Positions 14,703 to 23,935 of a stretch of DNA of 64,000 nucleotides are shown piece by piece. Position numbers and translations under genes: made by a program. The notes beneath the pieces are model-generated. The model did not search any database. It worked only from the letters and a program-made list of their open reading frames with translations, and was not told where the DNA came from. Position 1 is the stretch's first letter; every line of letters starts with the position of its first letter. Origin of the DNA: Kordiimonas gwangyangensis DSM 19435 = JCM 12864 (GTDB lineage: Bacteria > Pseudomonadota > Alphaproteobacteria > Sphingomonadales > Kordiimonadaceae); assembly GCF_000375545.1 (NCBI RefSeq), contig NZ_AQXF01000001.1, positions 608,893 to 672,892 on the forward strand, given 5' to 3'.

Positions 14703-15350
14703 TTAACTGCGGCTCGGATAAAGACCGTCAATGCAGATGCAGAAGTTGACTACTGTGCAAGGCTGCATCAGGGAAAAGCTCGTGCCTCCGCCATTGTTTT
14801 CGATTGTGAACAGGCTATTGTCGAACTGACCGCTGCCACCACCACCTGACACACCGCCAATCAGTTCTGTTTGGCCGGCGGGTATGTCGGCTGGAGCAAT
14901 AAAGCCGCGCGTGTTGATGGCGCCCGTCGCAGTCGCTACGGCGGCGAGATAATCGCCAGTGGTCGCTGTGGCGTTTTGGCCAGCCACTGTTGCGACCTCG
15001 ACCACAACGTCGTCGATACCCCCGCCACCACCGGAGGCTCCATATGTGTGCACATGGGTATGAGCTGGTAGTTGAGAGTCGCTCAGGGAGTCGACTTCAA
15101 ATCCCGGCTTGTAGCCCATCGGCCAGTTGCTTGTGGCTGGTCCCTGAAACTGTCCCATTGCCGAACGGCCGCGCAGATCCGGCAGGCCGAACGAGACTTG
15201 TCCGCTACCGCCAAATCGCTGACCAAGAAGTGAAAACAGCGCGTTATATTGCGAGATGGCGACAATTGCGCCTGCGCAATATCCCCAGTTTGCCGGCGCG
15301 AACTTGAAACCGAGCGCCTGGATGACGCCCATGTACGTGTCAAACATCAA
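14703..15350 (-). CDS. Phage tail-collar domain protein (MdpB-like), copy 2
   Basis: A 215-residue paralogue of the protein at 13560-14204. The collar domain reads MGVIQALGFKFAPANWGYC, AISQYNALFSLLG, RFGGSGQVSFGLPDLRGRSAMG, then LPAHTHVHTYGASGGGGG, and the end is LMQPCTVVNFCICIDGLYPSRS; both copies end in YPSRS. It is the first gene of the minus-strand cassette, with AAGGGGG before the start. The 517-base region upstream is shared with the divergent giant gene and contains an 11-bp element found near both. Confidence 0.85.
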   Translation of the reverse strand: MMFDTYMGVIQALGFKFAPANWGYCAGAIVAISQYNALFSLLGQRFGGSGQVSFGLPDLRGRSAMGQFQGPATSNWPMGYKPGFEVDSLSDSQLPAHTHVHTYGASGGGGGIDDVVVEVATVAGQNATATTGDYLAAVATATGAINTRGFIAPADIPAGQTELIGGVSGGGGSGQFDNSLFTIENNGGGTSFSLMQPCTVVNFCICIDGLYPSRS

Positions 15351-15418
15351 GATCCCCCTTTTTTTCCCGAATTAGAGGTTAATATTCACTCATAACGGGA
15401 GGTCTCATTGAACGCCAT

Positions 15419-15429
15419 CGTACACTAAC
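15419..15429 (+). promoter_or_regulatory. Candidate operator, copy 1 (CGTACACTAAC)
   Basis: This 11-base word is repeated exactly, in reverse complement, at 15737-15747. It lies 69 bases upstream of the tail-collar copy 2 start, a suitable position for control of the minus-strand cassette. Confidence 0.4.
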
Positions 15430-15724
15430 AGTCAATTTATATTTGTATTACACAATCATGGCATGGCATCCGACGAGATAATCATCCATTAGATAAAGTT
15501 TCCCATTGTGCCTTGATGTACCTCGATTTCGGGCGGCACATGAGATACTCTCCTCATGTTTCCGGAGATATATTTTCGGAACCAAAGTAAAATTGTCAGA
15601 ACAATTATGGGTTTTACTGTCGCGGGATTATCTTGAAAAGGATTGCAGCCAAATGTATCCCTAAGGGCCATTAAAACTCATTCTGTTGCAATTTTGCGCT
15701 GCCGGTTCGCGCCGACACACCTGA

Positions 15725-15748
15725 CCGTACACTTGAGTTAGTGTACGG
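15725..15748. promoter_or_regulatory. 9-bp palindrome upstream of the giant RTX gene (candidate operator, copy 2)
   Basis: CCGTACACT (15725-15733) and AGTGTACGG (15740-15748) are exact inverted repeats separated by TGAGTT. The right arm extended inward (GTTAGTGTACG) is the reverse complement of the 11-base word at 15419-15429. It lies about 120 bases before the giant gene start. Confidence 0.5.
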
Positions 15749-15791
15749 AGGGGTTGCTTCTTTCGGCTGTTCCGGGATAGATTGTGATAGT

Positions 15792-15811
15792 ACTCTCTTC
15801 GGGAGAGTTTT
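15792..15811 (+). terminator. Hairpin with UUCG-type loop and short T-tract in the giant gene leader
   Basis: ACTCTC and GAGAGT form a 6-bp stem around TTCGG, followed by TTTT. It lies 56 bases before the start codon, so if transcribed it could act as an attenuator or leader hairpin. The T-tract is short and the stem modest. Confidence 0.35.
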
Positions 15812-15866
15812 GGTCTTTCTGGATTTCCAGGGCGGACTATCAGGCACGAAACAGGGGTAGCTCTTC

Positions 15867-18800
15867 ATGGCATTCGAAACCGGCCTTTTCAATCCTACCA
15901 GCAGTCAAGCAAACGATGAATTTGCAACTCACGGTGCGGCACCGGGCGGCGCGGTTCATGTGGTCGTGATTGACAGCACAATCGAAGGCTATGAATCCCT
16001 GCTCGACAGCGTGGCGCCAGGTGCGGACGTTATCCTTGTTGGTGATGGTGGTCTGGCCGAACTCGCCGATGCGCTTGATGGCCGAAGCGGGGTCGAATCA
16101 ATCCAGATACTTTCGCATGGTGCTGTTGGGCAGTTCAGCCTGGGAGGTGAGGTGGTTGATGCCGCATCCCTCGCCGACAATGCTGAACTGTGGGCACGGA
16201 TCGGCGCAACGCTCAGTGACGACGGCGACCTGCTGCTTTTTGGTTGCCGTATCGGTGACGGGGGAGAAGGCGCCGATTTCATCAGTCAGTTGGCTGAACT
16301 CACGGGGGCGGATGTCGCAGCCTCTGACGACCTCACCGGCGCCTCGGGCCTTGGTGGTGATTGGGACCTTGAAGTCCAAACTGGCGACATTGAAGCGGGC
16401 GAACAACTTGACCTTTCAATGCTTGAGAGCTTCGGCGGCCTTTTGGCGACCCCGACTGACGAAACCTTCGATGCCGAGGGTTTCGCCTTTAATTCCAACA
16501 CCACATCCTATGTTGTGAATGAATGGACATTTACAGCAGATGCCAACGTTGAGTTTGCTACTTTTTCCACCGACGAACTTACCATGCAGCTCAACTCGGA
16601 CGGCGGCGCGGGTGACTTTTTGCTGGCCGTCAACAATAACTTCAACGCGGTGTCTGACTACACTTTCGGGGCGACCGACGGCAGTAATTTTCAGCTCAAC
16701 TCTTTTGACTTTCAGAACATCCTGGCCGGTGGTGATACAACGGTCACGATTACGGTTTATGATGGCGTGACCGAAGTCGGCTCCGGTACGTTTGATCTTT
16801 CGACGTCGAGTTCGAGCGACGGCATTACCTATACCTTTGGTGGTGCAGACAGTGGGAATATCGCGGACGACGCCTACTATGGTGTATTTTCATTCAGCAG
16901 TACATATCAGAACGTTGACTCTGTCAGTATCGGTTTCTCCGGGAGTGCAGGCCGCGGGGGTTTCGCGATCGACGATATCGATGTCTCGGCGGCGGTCGCT
17001 TCCAACGCGGCGCCCGAGTTTGATGATGCGGACGATACTATCTCGATTACGGTCACCGAAGATGGTGGCGCGCAGTCGATCACTGACGGCGCAAGTGGCC
17101 TTGGCGTAACCGACACGGATTCAGGCGATACGCTGACATGGTCTGAAGGGTCAACTACCGCCAGCAACGGTACGGTGACAATTTCCGGCACGACAAGTGC
17201 TTCCGGCTCGTCCGGCGACCTGCCGTCCGGCAGCTTTACTTACACCCCGGATGCCAATTTCAGCGGCAGCGATACCTTTACTGTCGATGTCTCGGACGGC
17301 AATGGCGGTACAGACACCATCACTGTCAATGTAACCGTGACTGCCGTGAACGATGCGCCAGCGCTCGATAACGCGCAGTCGCCGACATTGACGGCGATCA
17401 ATGAAGATGCGGGGGACGACGATGGTTCAGGTTCTGATGGTGACGACGATGCGTCTGCTAATGCCAACAACCAAGGTACCACGGTGGCCACCATCGTTGT
17501 CGACAGCTCCATCACCGATGTGGATGGCAGCGCGAGCGAGGCCATTGCTGTTACCGAGGTGGATAACACCAACGGTGTCTGGCAATATTCGACCAATGGC
17601 GGCACCAGCTGGAACAATTTCTCCGGCGTCACGGGCACCTCGGTAGACATCTCTTCCTCAGCAAGGTTGCTCGACAGTACCAGCCTTGTTCGCTTTGTGC
17701 CGGACGCTGATTATAACGGCACTGCCACTTTCACGTTCCGGGCCTGGGATCAAACCTCCGGCAGTATCGGCGGCACAGCGGATGTATCAACCAACGGCGG
17801 AACGACAGCCTTTTCCACTGCAACCGACACAGCCTCCGTCACGATCAACTCTGTCAACGATGCGCCTACCCTGACCGCAACCGGTAACGATCCGTCCTTT
17901 ACCGAAAATGGGTCTGCTGTTGATCTGTTCAGTAGCGTCGCCCTCTCTACCGTCGATGGGGGCGGCGTCGCCGGATACACAATCACGGTCAGCAATGTGG
18001 ATGATGGCGATAGTGAGATTATCAATGCCGATGGTGTTGGAATTGAGCTGACGCAAGGCACCACAGGAACCCTCAACGGTGGCACAATCACCTACACAGT
18101 CTCAGTTTCCGGTACGACGGCAACCATTGATTTTGTCGATTCGAGTGGCTCGCCAGCGGCAAACCAGATCATTCTCGAGAACCTGAGCTACGAGAATACG
18201 AGCGACGCCCCGACCGCTGGTGCCCGCGTCGTTACAATCACCAGCCTCAGCGATATGGGCGGCACTGCCAACGGTGGTGTTGATACAACGAGCCTCAGCT
18301 TGAGTTCGACCGTTACCGTGACAGCCGTCAACGATGCGCCGGTGCTGGACAACACACAGTCCCCGACCCTGACGGCCATCGACGAGGACGTCCTGGACGC
18401 GAGTAACACGGGCACCACAGTCTCAGACATGGTTGTGGATGCATCAATCACCGATGCCGACGGCAGTGCGGTTGAAGCCATCGCGGTTACTGCGGTCGAT
18501 GAGACCAACGGTACCTGGCAATATTCCACCGACAGCGGCAGCACGTGGCTGGACCTTTCCGGTGTCTCCGCGTCTTCCGCGCGGCTGCTGTCGAGCAGTC
18601 ACCTCGTCCGTTTTGTGCCGGATGAGAACTATAACGGCAGCGCGGAGATCACTTTCCGCGCCTGGGATCAAACCTCCGGCAGCGCAGGCGGCACGGCCGA
18701 CGTGTCGACAAACGGGGGCACTACAGCCTTTTCGTCAGCGACCGACACGGCCTCAGTTACCGTCAATGCAGTCAATGATACGCCGTCCTTCGGCGGCGTT

Positions 18801-21800
18801 CTTACCGGCAGTATCGGCGAGGATGATACGGTCAACGCAACGGGGACAGCAACAGTCTCGGATGTTGATTCCGGTGAAAGCAGCTTCGATGCCGAGACCG
18901 TCAATGGTAGCTATGGCGATCTGACGATCGCAGCGAACGGTGACTGGGTCTATGACCTTGATGAAGCCAACACGGACGTGCAGGCGCTTAGCACCGGGGA
19001 CACGCTCGGCGATACTCTGACTGTCTCATCGACCGATGGCACCACGCAGAATATTGTGATCACCATCAACGGCGCCGATGACGCACCGTCATTTGGCGGC
19101 ACTCTGAGCACAAGCCTGAACGAGGACACGGACAGTGTGGGTGGCACCGCAACCGTGACGGATGCAGACAGTGGCGACAGCAGCTTCAATGCCGAGACCG
19201 TCAACGGCAGCTATGGCGATCTGACGATCGCAGCGAACGGTGACTGGGTCTATGACCTTGATGAGGCCAACACGGATGTGCAGGCAGTCGCAGCAGGCGA
19301 CACACTCGGTGACACACTGACAGTTTCATCGGCCGATGGCACTACGCAAACCATCACCATCACGATCAACGGCGTCAACGATGCGGCGAGCTTTGGCGGG
19401 ACGCTGAGCGCAAGTCTGAACGAAGATACTGACACGGTTGCAGGGACTGCATCCGTGACCGATATCGATGGCGCGGACACTTTCAATGGCGACACCTTAA
19501 CTGGCTCTTACGGTGACCTGACAATCGCGGCAAATGGTGACTGGGTCTATGACCTTGATGAGGCCAACACGGATGTGCAGGCACTTGCGGCTGGCGACAC
19601 GCTCGGTGACACGCTGACGGTGTCTGCAGCGGACGGCACGACACAAACCATCACCATCACCATCAACGGTGTCAATGATACGCCGTCTTTCGGGGGCACG
19701 CTCTCCAACAGCCTCACGGAGGATACGGATACGGTCGGCGGTACCGCTACTGTCAGTGACGTCGATACCGGTGAAAGCAGTTTCACCGCCAATACTGTCA
19801 ATGGCACATATGGCGACCTGACCATCGCGGCGAACGGCGACTGGGTCTATGATCTTGATGAGGCCAACACGGATGTGCAGGCACTTGCAGCGGGTGACAC
19901 CCTTGGTGACACGCTGACGGTATCTGCGGCGGACGGCACAACACAAACCATCACCATCACCATAAATGGTGTGAACGATGCAGCGAGTTTTGGCGGTTCC
20001 CTTGCCGGTAGTGTGAGTGAAAGCACAGATACGATTGGTGGTACAGCGACCGTGTCAGACGTTGACGGGGCTGACACCTTTAATGCTGATACGGTAACCG
20101 GAAGTTATGGCGACCTGACGATTGCTGCAAACGGTGACTGGGTCTATGACCTGAATGACGGCAATGAGGACGTACTGGCACTTGGTGCCAGTGGTACGCT
20201 CAGCGACGTCCTGACAGTACGATCGGCCGACGGCACCAGCCAGAATATCACCATTACCATCACCGGCGTAAATGACCCGGCCACCTTTGGCGGCACACTC
20301 ACGGGTAATATCTTGGAAGAAGGCGCCACAGTTGGTGGCACCGCCTCGGTGTCAGACACCGATAGCGGCGAAAGCAGCTTCAACGCTGATACTCTTGACG
20401 GCGCATACGGTAGTCTCTCAATCGCCGCGAATGGTGACTGGGTCTATACCCTGAACAATGATGAGGCCGACATTCAGGGACTAGGGGCAGGCGATACGCT
20501 CAATGACACCGTCACGGTTTCGTCTGCCGACGGCACCACGCAGGATATCACCATCACCGTTACCGGCGTGAACGATAGCGCGAGTTTTGGCGGAACGCTC
20601 AGCGGCAATATGAATGAGGATACGAATACAGTTTCCGGTACCGCGACGGTGAGCGATGTCGATGGCGGTGAAGCCATCTTCAATGCAACGACCGTGAACG
20701 GCACCTATGGTGACCTTACAATCGTAGCGAATGGCGACTGGGTCTATGACCTTGACGAGGCGAACACGGATGTGCAGGCGCTTAACGCCGGCGATACTAT
20801 TGGCGATACGCTTACGGTCTCCTCGGCGGATGGCACAAGCGAGGACATCGTGATTACGATCACCGGCGTCAACGACGCCGCCAGCTTTGGTGGCACCCTT
20901 ACCGGCAACGTGGTGGAAGAAGGCACGACGGTCGCCGGTACTGCTTCCGTTTCGGATACAGACAGTGGCGAAGCCAGCTTCAGTGCTGACACGCTCGATG
21001 GCTCTTACGGCGGTTTGACCATTGCTGCGAATGGTGACTGGGTCTACACACTGAATAACGACGAGACCGATGTCCAGGCGCTTGGCGCGGGAGACACGCT
21101 GAATGACACGGTCACCGTTTCTTCTGCCGATGGCACGACGCAGAGCATCACGATCACCATCACTGGTGTAAATGATGTGGCGTCATTCGGTGGTACACTC
21201 TCGGGTGGTGTCGTGGAAGATGGCACCACCGTAAGCGGAACAGCGTCCGTTGCCGATGTGGACAGCGGCGAAGCAAACTTCAGTGCAGACACGCTTGATG
21301 GGACCTATGGTAGCCTCACGATTAATACCGGAGGCGACTGGGTCTATACACTCAACAATGATGAAACTGACGTGCAGGCGCTTGGTGCTGGTGATACGCT
21401 CGGTGACACGGTCACTGTCTCTTCGACGGATGGCACCACACAGGCCATCACCATTACCATCACCGGTGTCAACGATGCACCGCAGTCTGCTGGCGGCAGT
21501 GTCGAAGCGACAGAGGGAGAGGCGACAGCCTTTGCGGCCTCCGATTTTGCCTTCACCGACGCGGATACGGGGGACAGTCTACAGGCTATCCGAATTGAGA
21601 CCTTGCCTTCGGTGGGTGTGCTTCGGTTGTCCGGTGTGGCGGTAACCGCAGGACAGGTGATATCTGTCGCCAATATTCCGAACCTGACATACACACCAGT
21701 AGATGATGACGATGCTACACGCAGTTTCACCTTCAGTGTCAACGATGGGACGGAGTGGAGTGCGGCACCTGTGGTAATGTCGCTGGATGTTTCAAGTAGC

Positions 21801-23003
21801 AATGACGCACCGTCGGGCCCACGCCTTCAGACAAGTGGCGTCACGGAAAATGATGTTGGTGCTTTTGTTGGTACCCTGAGTTCGATTGACCCGGAAGGTG
21901 GTCCTGTCACCTTTTTTGTGAACGACAGCCGGTTCCGCGTTGATGGCAACAGGCTTTACCTTTCAAGCGGCACTTCGTTCGACTATGAAAGCCAGACCTC
22001 GGTCACCGTGCGCATCTCCGCCAGTGACGAGGAGGGCTTGTATAGTTCTGCATTCATTAAAGTTCCGATCATCAATATTGTAAATGAGGGCGGTACTACG
22101 CAGAACGGTGGTACAGGAAGTGATACGCTGCGCGGCTCTACGGGCGCTGACACCCTTATGGGTGGCGGGGGCAACGACCAACTCAATGGTGGCGCTGGCG
22201 ACGACGTGATCATGCAAAATGATGACGATGACAGCCAAGACATCATCGTGGGCGGTGAGGGCAACGACCGTATCAACGCTGGCGGCGGTAATGACTTTGT
22301 CGTGGGTGGTGGTGCAACTGATGGGGCAACACGTCAGTCGCTTGATGAAGACAGCGATCCGACTGATCGTGGCTCAGACACCATCCTTGGCGGCTCGGGT
22401 GATGATACTATCCTTGGCGGCGGCTGGAACGATGACCTTGTCAGCGATGATGGGTGGTACACCGACGGTGAAGAGGTTGAGACCGATCCTGATCAAAACC
22501 GCATCTGGGCCGGTAGCGGCCAGGACATCGCGGCGGGCTCTGGCGGAGGTGATCTGATCGGCGGCAGCTCCGGTATTGATACACTGAAGGGGTTGGGCGG
22601 TAATGATACCCTTTTTGGGAACGACGACAATGACAGCCTATTAGGCGGTAATGGAGATGACGTTCTCTATGGCGGTAGCGGCGATGACACTGTTGATGGC
22701 GGCTCGGGCGATGACAGCCTATGGGCCGGTGTAGGCGATGATATACTAACGGGCGGCGGCGGCTCGGATACATTCGTCTTTGGCGCAACGGTGGGGAACG
22801 ACACCATCACCGACTTCGACGTGACAGTAGATGCACTGGAATTCTACGGCCGCTTTGACAGTTCGGATGAATTGGTTGCAGCCGCAACAGCGACAAGCCA
22901 GAACGGCACAGACGGTGTGCTGATCGACTTGGGGAGCGGCGAAAGTGTGTTTATCGCGGGCATTAACCTGGATGAACTGTCCGGCGCGCAGGTCACATTC
23001 TGA
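15867..23003 (+). CDS. Giant DUF4347 / VCBS-repeat / RTX protein, predicted type I secreted adhesin
   Basis: The 2378-residue acidic protein has no N-terminal signal peptide. Layout: a DUF4347 domain at about residues 25-195 (VVVIDSTIEGYESLL, SIQILSHGAVGQFSLGG, LLLFGCRIGDG); a beta-rich domain at 196-380; cadherin-like and related repeats at 380-970, including two similar blocks beginning LDN-QSPTLTAI; nine tandem VCBS repeats of about 100 residues at 972-1871; two more cadherin-like units to about 2077; RTX calcium-binding nonapeptides (GGxGxDxL) at about 2078-2310; and a C-terminal tail ending in hydrophobic residues. Proteins of this build are exported by type I secretion and act as adhesins or biofilm-matrix proteins. 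No ABC exporter, membrane fusion or outer-membrane partner lies in the window. A terminator hairpin follows. Confidence 0.9.
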   Translation: MAFETGLFNPTSSQANDEFATHGAAPGGAVHVVVIDSTIEGYESLLDSVAPGADVILVGDGGLAELADALDGRSGVESIQILSHGAVGQFSLGGEVVDAASLADNAELWARIGATLSDDGDLLLFGCRIGDGGEGADFISQLAELTGADVAASDDLTGASGLGGDWDLEVQTGDIEAGEQLDLSMLESFGGLLATPTDETFDAEGFAFNSNTTSYVVNEWTFTADANVEFATFSTDELTMQLNSDGGAGDFLLAVNNNFNAVSDYTFGATDGSNFQLNSFDFQNILAGGDTTVTITVYDGVTEVGSGTFDLSTSSSSDGITYTFGGADSGNIADDAYYGVFSFSSTYQNVDSVSIGFSGSAGRGGFAIDDIDVSAAVASNAAPEFDDADDTISITVTEDGGAQSITDGASGLGVTDTDSGDTLTWSEGSTTASNGTVTISGTTSASGSSGDLPSGSFTYTPDANFSGSDTFTVDVSDGNGGTDTITVNVTVTAVNDAPALDNAQSPTLTAINEDAGDDDGSGSDGDDDASANANNQGTTVATIVVDSSITDVDGSASEAIAVTEVDNTNGVWQYSTNGGTSWNNFSGVTGTSVDISSSARLLDSTSLVRFVPDADYNGTATFTFRAWDQTSGSIGGTADVSTNGGTTAFSTATDTASVTINSVNDAPTLTATGNDPSFTENGSAVDLFSSVALSTVDGGGVAGYTITVSNVDDGDSEIINADGVGIELTQGTTGTLNGGTITYTVSVSGTTATIDFVDSSGSPAANQIILENLSYENTSDAPTAGARVVTITSLSDMGGTANGGVDTTSLSLSSTVTVTAVNDAPVLDNTQSPTLTAIDEDVLDASNTGTTVSDMVVDASITDADGSAVEAIAVTAVDETNGTWQYSTDSGSTWLDLSGVSASSARLLSSSHLVRFVPDENYNGSAEITFRAWDQTSGSAGGTADVSTNGGTTAFSSATDTASVTVNAVNDTPSFGGVLTGSIGEDDTVNATGTATVSDVDSGESSFDAETVNGSYGDLTIAANGDWVYDLDEANTDVQALSTGDTLGDTLTVSSTDGTTQNIVITINGADDAPSFGGTLSTSLNEDTDSVGGTATVTDADSGDSSFNAETVNGSYGDLTIAANGDWVYDLDEANTDVQAVAAGDTLGDTLTVSSADGTTQTITITINGVNDAASFGGTLSASLNEDTDTVAGTASVTDIDGADTFNGDTLTGSYGDLTIAANGDWVYDLDEANTDVQALAAGDTLGDTLTVSAADGTTQTITITINGVNDTPSFGGTLSNSLTEDTDTVGGTATVSDVDTGESSFTANTVNGTYGDLTIAANGDWVYDLDEANTDVQALAAGDTLGDTLTVSAADGTTQTITITINGVNDAASFGGSLAGSVSESTDTIGGTATVSDVDGADTFNADTVTGSYGDLTIAANGDWVYDLNDGNEDVLALGASGTLSDVLTVRSADGTSQNITITITGVNDPATFGGTLTGNILEEGATVGGTASVSDTDSGESSFNADTLDGAYGSLSIAANGDWVYTLNNDEADIQGLGAGDTLNDTVTVSSADGTTQDITITVTGVNDSASFGGTLSGNMNEDTNTVSGTATVSDVDGGEAIFNATTVNGTYGDLTIVANGDWVYDLDEANTDVQALNAGDTIGDTLTVSSADGTSEDIVITITGVNDAASFGGTLTGNVVEEGTTVAGTASVSDTDSGEASFSADTLDGSYGGLTIAANGDWVYTLNNDETDVQALGAGDTLNDTVTVSSADGTTQSITITITGVNDVASFGGTLSGGVVEDGTTVSGTASVADVDSGEANFSADTLDGTYGSLTINTGGDWVYTLNNDETDVQALGAGDTLGDTVTVSSTDGTTQAITITITGVNDAPQSAGGSVEATEGEATAFAASDFAFTDADTGDSLQAIRIETLPSVGVLRLSGVAVTAGQVISVANIPNLTYTPVDDDDATRSFTFSVNDGTEWSAAPVVMSLDVSSSNDAPSGPRLQTSGVTENDVGAFVGTLSSIDPEGGPVTFFVNDSRFRVDGNRLYLSSGTSFDYESQTSVTVRISASDEEGLYSSAFIKVPIINIVNEGGTTQNGGTGSDTLRGSTGADTLMGGGGNDQLNGGAGDDVIMQNDDDDSQDIIVGGEGNDRINAGGGNDFVVGGGATDGATRQSLDEDSDPTDRGSDTILGGSGDDTILGGGWNDDLVSDDGWYTDGEEVETDPDQNRIWAGSGQDIAAGSGGGDLIGGSSGIDTLKGLGGNDTLFGNDDNDSLLGGNGDDVLYGGSGDDTVDGGSGDDSLWAGVGDDILTGGGGSDTFVFGATVGNDTITDFDVTVDALEFYGRFDSSDELVAAATATSQNGTDGVLIDLGSGESVFIAGINLDELSGAQVTF
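18782..21478 (+). repeat. Nine tandem ~300-bp VCBS repeat units
   Basis: Nine units of about 100 codons each begin with a [PAS][ST]FGG[TSV]L motif and end with NGVNDA or TGVNDA. The strongest DNA conservation is the stretch encoding ANGDWVYDLDEANTDVQAL, which is nearly identical among several units. Copy number may vary through recombination, and the array is prone to assembly collapse. Confidence 0.9.
22090..22795 (+). repeat. RTX nonapeptide-coding region
   Basis: Repeated codons for GGxGxDxLxGG-type nonapeptides (for example GSTGADTLMGGGGNDQLNGG) encode calcium-binding beta-roll turns near the C-terminus of the giant protein, interrupted by acidic inserts. This is typical of substrates of type I secretion. 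Confidence 0.85.
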
Positions 23004-23026
23004 CCATGGCACGGAGAAACGACAGC

Positions 23027-23052
23027 AAGGGGCGACTTCACGGTCGCCCTTT
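23027..23052 (+). terminator. Intrinsic terminator after the giant RTX gene
   Basis: AAGGGGCGAC and GTCGCCCTTT pair over about 10 bp (one G-T pair) around TTCACG, 24 bases after the stop codon. The T-run is short. Confidence 0.65.
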
Positions 23053-23412
23053 CCATAAGGTTTCCTTGTATCCCACAAATTCGGTTGAAGGCGGGATGGC
23101 CAATGTTCCACGGTCCGGAGGTATGGAGGTTCGCCAGCGGTGACGATCCGATAGGTTGTCCAATGGTGCCACGACGGGTCGACCACCCAAGTTTGAAGAG
23201 AATTTTCTGGTCTAAGGCGCTCGGATGATGTGGCCTAACAGGGCCGGGAGGGCTTTGATGCGGCTCACGGCACTGTCAGTCGGTGAACCTGGAATCTACT
23301 TTCTGGAATTTGCGCCAACCAATCATTTTTGTCCTACTGTCCCAAAAACCATGCGACACCACGCCGAATAATCTGAGTGTTACGCATAATCATTGGAATA
23401 TTTAATGAAAAA
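23053..23412. other. Gene-free right edge of the island
   Basis: About 360 bases with no supportable gene. It includes the 3' flank of the tRNA gene, where AAAAAT on the plus strand gives a T-run after the tRNA on its own strand. No transposase remnant could be recognised with confidence. Confidence 0.5.
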
Positions 23413-23489
<77 letters not shown>

Positions 23490-23935
23490 CTGAGCCAAAA
23501 TGTGCAGGCTGGGCGATGGGATCGCCCGCTGTCCGGCAGGGCCGGATTTCGGCGCGGACAGTACACGTGCACTGGCAGCCATGCAAGCCTAATTGCGCCC
23601 CGGGGTTACAAGCGATCAGTGTTCGCTTGAAAGACCCGGCGCTTGCCGGTCGCGCGCGGCGCGGTCACACCCACCCTGACACCGGTTACATCCGTGCAAC
23701 CGAAAGCGTCGTGTCGCCGACAAATGCGAATAAACTTCAAAAAATTTATACTTTTAAATCAACAAATTACGCCTTCGCGCCCTATATAGATAAAATTTTA
23801 GCGAATTAATTACCTATGATTAAGGGCCTATCCCTTATAAACCCTTGAAAAGTGTTGCGCTGGGGGTCGCGCAGTAGTCTGGCCCGCCCACCTTCCGCGA
23901 CAAATTAAAACCACCTAGAAAATTGGATGGGAAAC
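23490..23935. other. Gene-free region between tRNA-Arg and the first TonB-domain gene
   Basis: No supportable gene. It contains the upstream region of the tRNA (minus strand). Bases 23730-23840 are AT-rich and presumably hold the promoter of the plus-strand gene at 23936; no confident -35/-10 pair can be named. Confidence 0.4.

Larger units (their letters stand above)
15351..15866. other. Divergent intergenic region between tail-collar operon and giant RTX gene
   Basis: No convincing gene; short frames here lack ribosome binding sites. The region holds one copy of CGTACACTAAC near the minus-strand operon, a palindrome carrying its inverse near the plus-strand gene, and a UUCG-type hairpin followed by TTTT in the plus-strand leader. 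It therefore looks like a bidirectional control region. Confidence 0.6.

Noticed and set aside
13560-15350. Prophage remnant suggested by tail-collar proteins
   Set aside because: No capsid, portal, terminase, lysis or other tail genes are present; such collar proteins also occur in chromosomal non-phage cassettes.
15489-15892. Short minus-strand frames between the divergent island genes
   Set aside because: They lack ribosome binding sites and family features, and they cover the palindromes of the control region.
18782-21478. Regular ~300-bp repetition suggesting a CRISPR or satellite array
   Set aside because: The units are in frame, encode VCBS domains, and are far too long and continuous for CRISPR repeats.
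23053-23412. A possible insertion-sequence remnant to the left of the tRNA
   Set aside because: No terminal inverted repeats, target duplication or transposase motif could be made out by eye.
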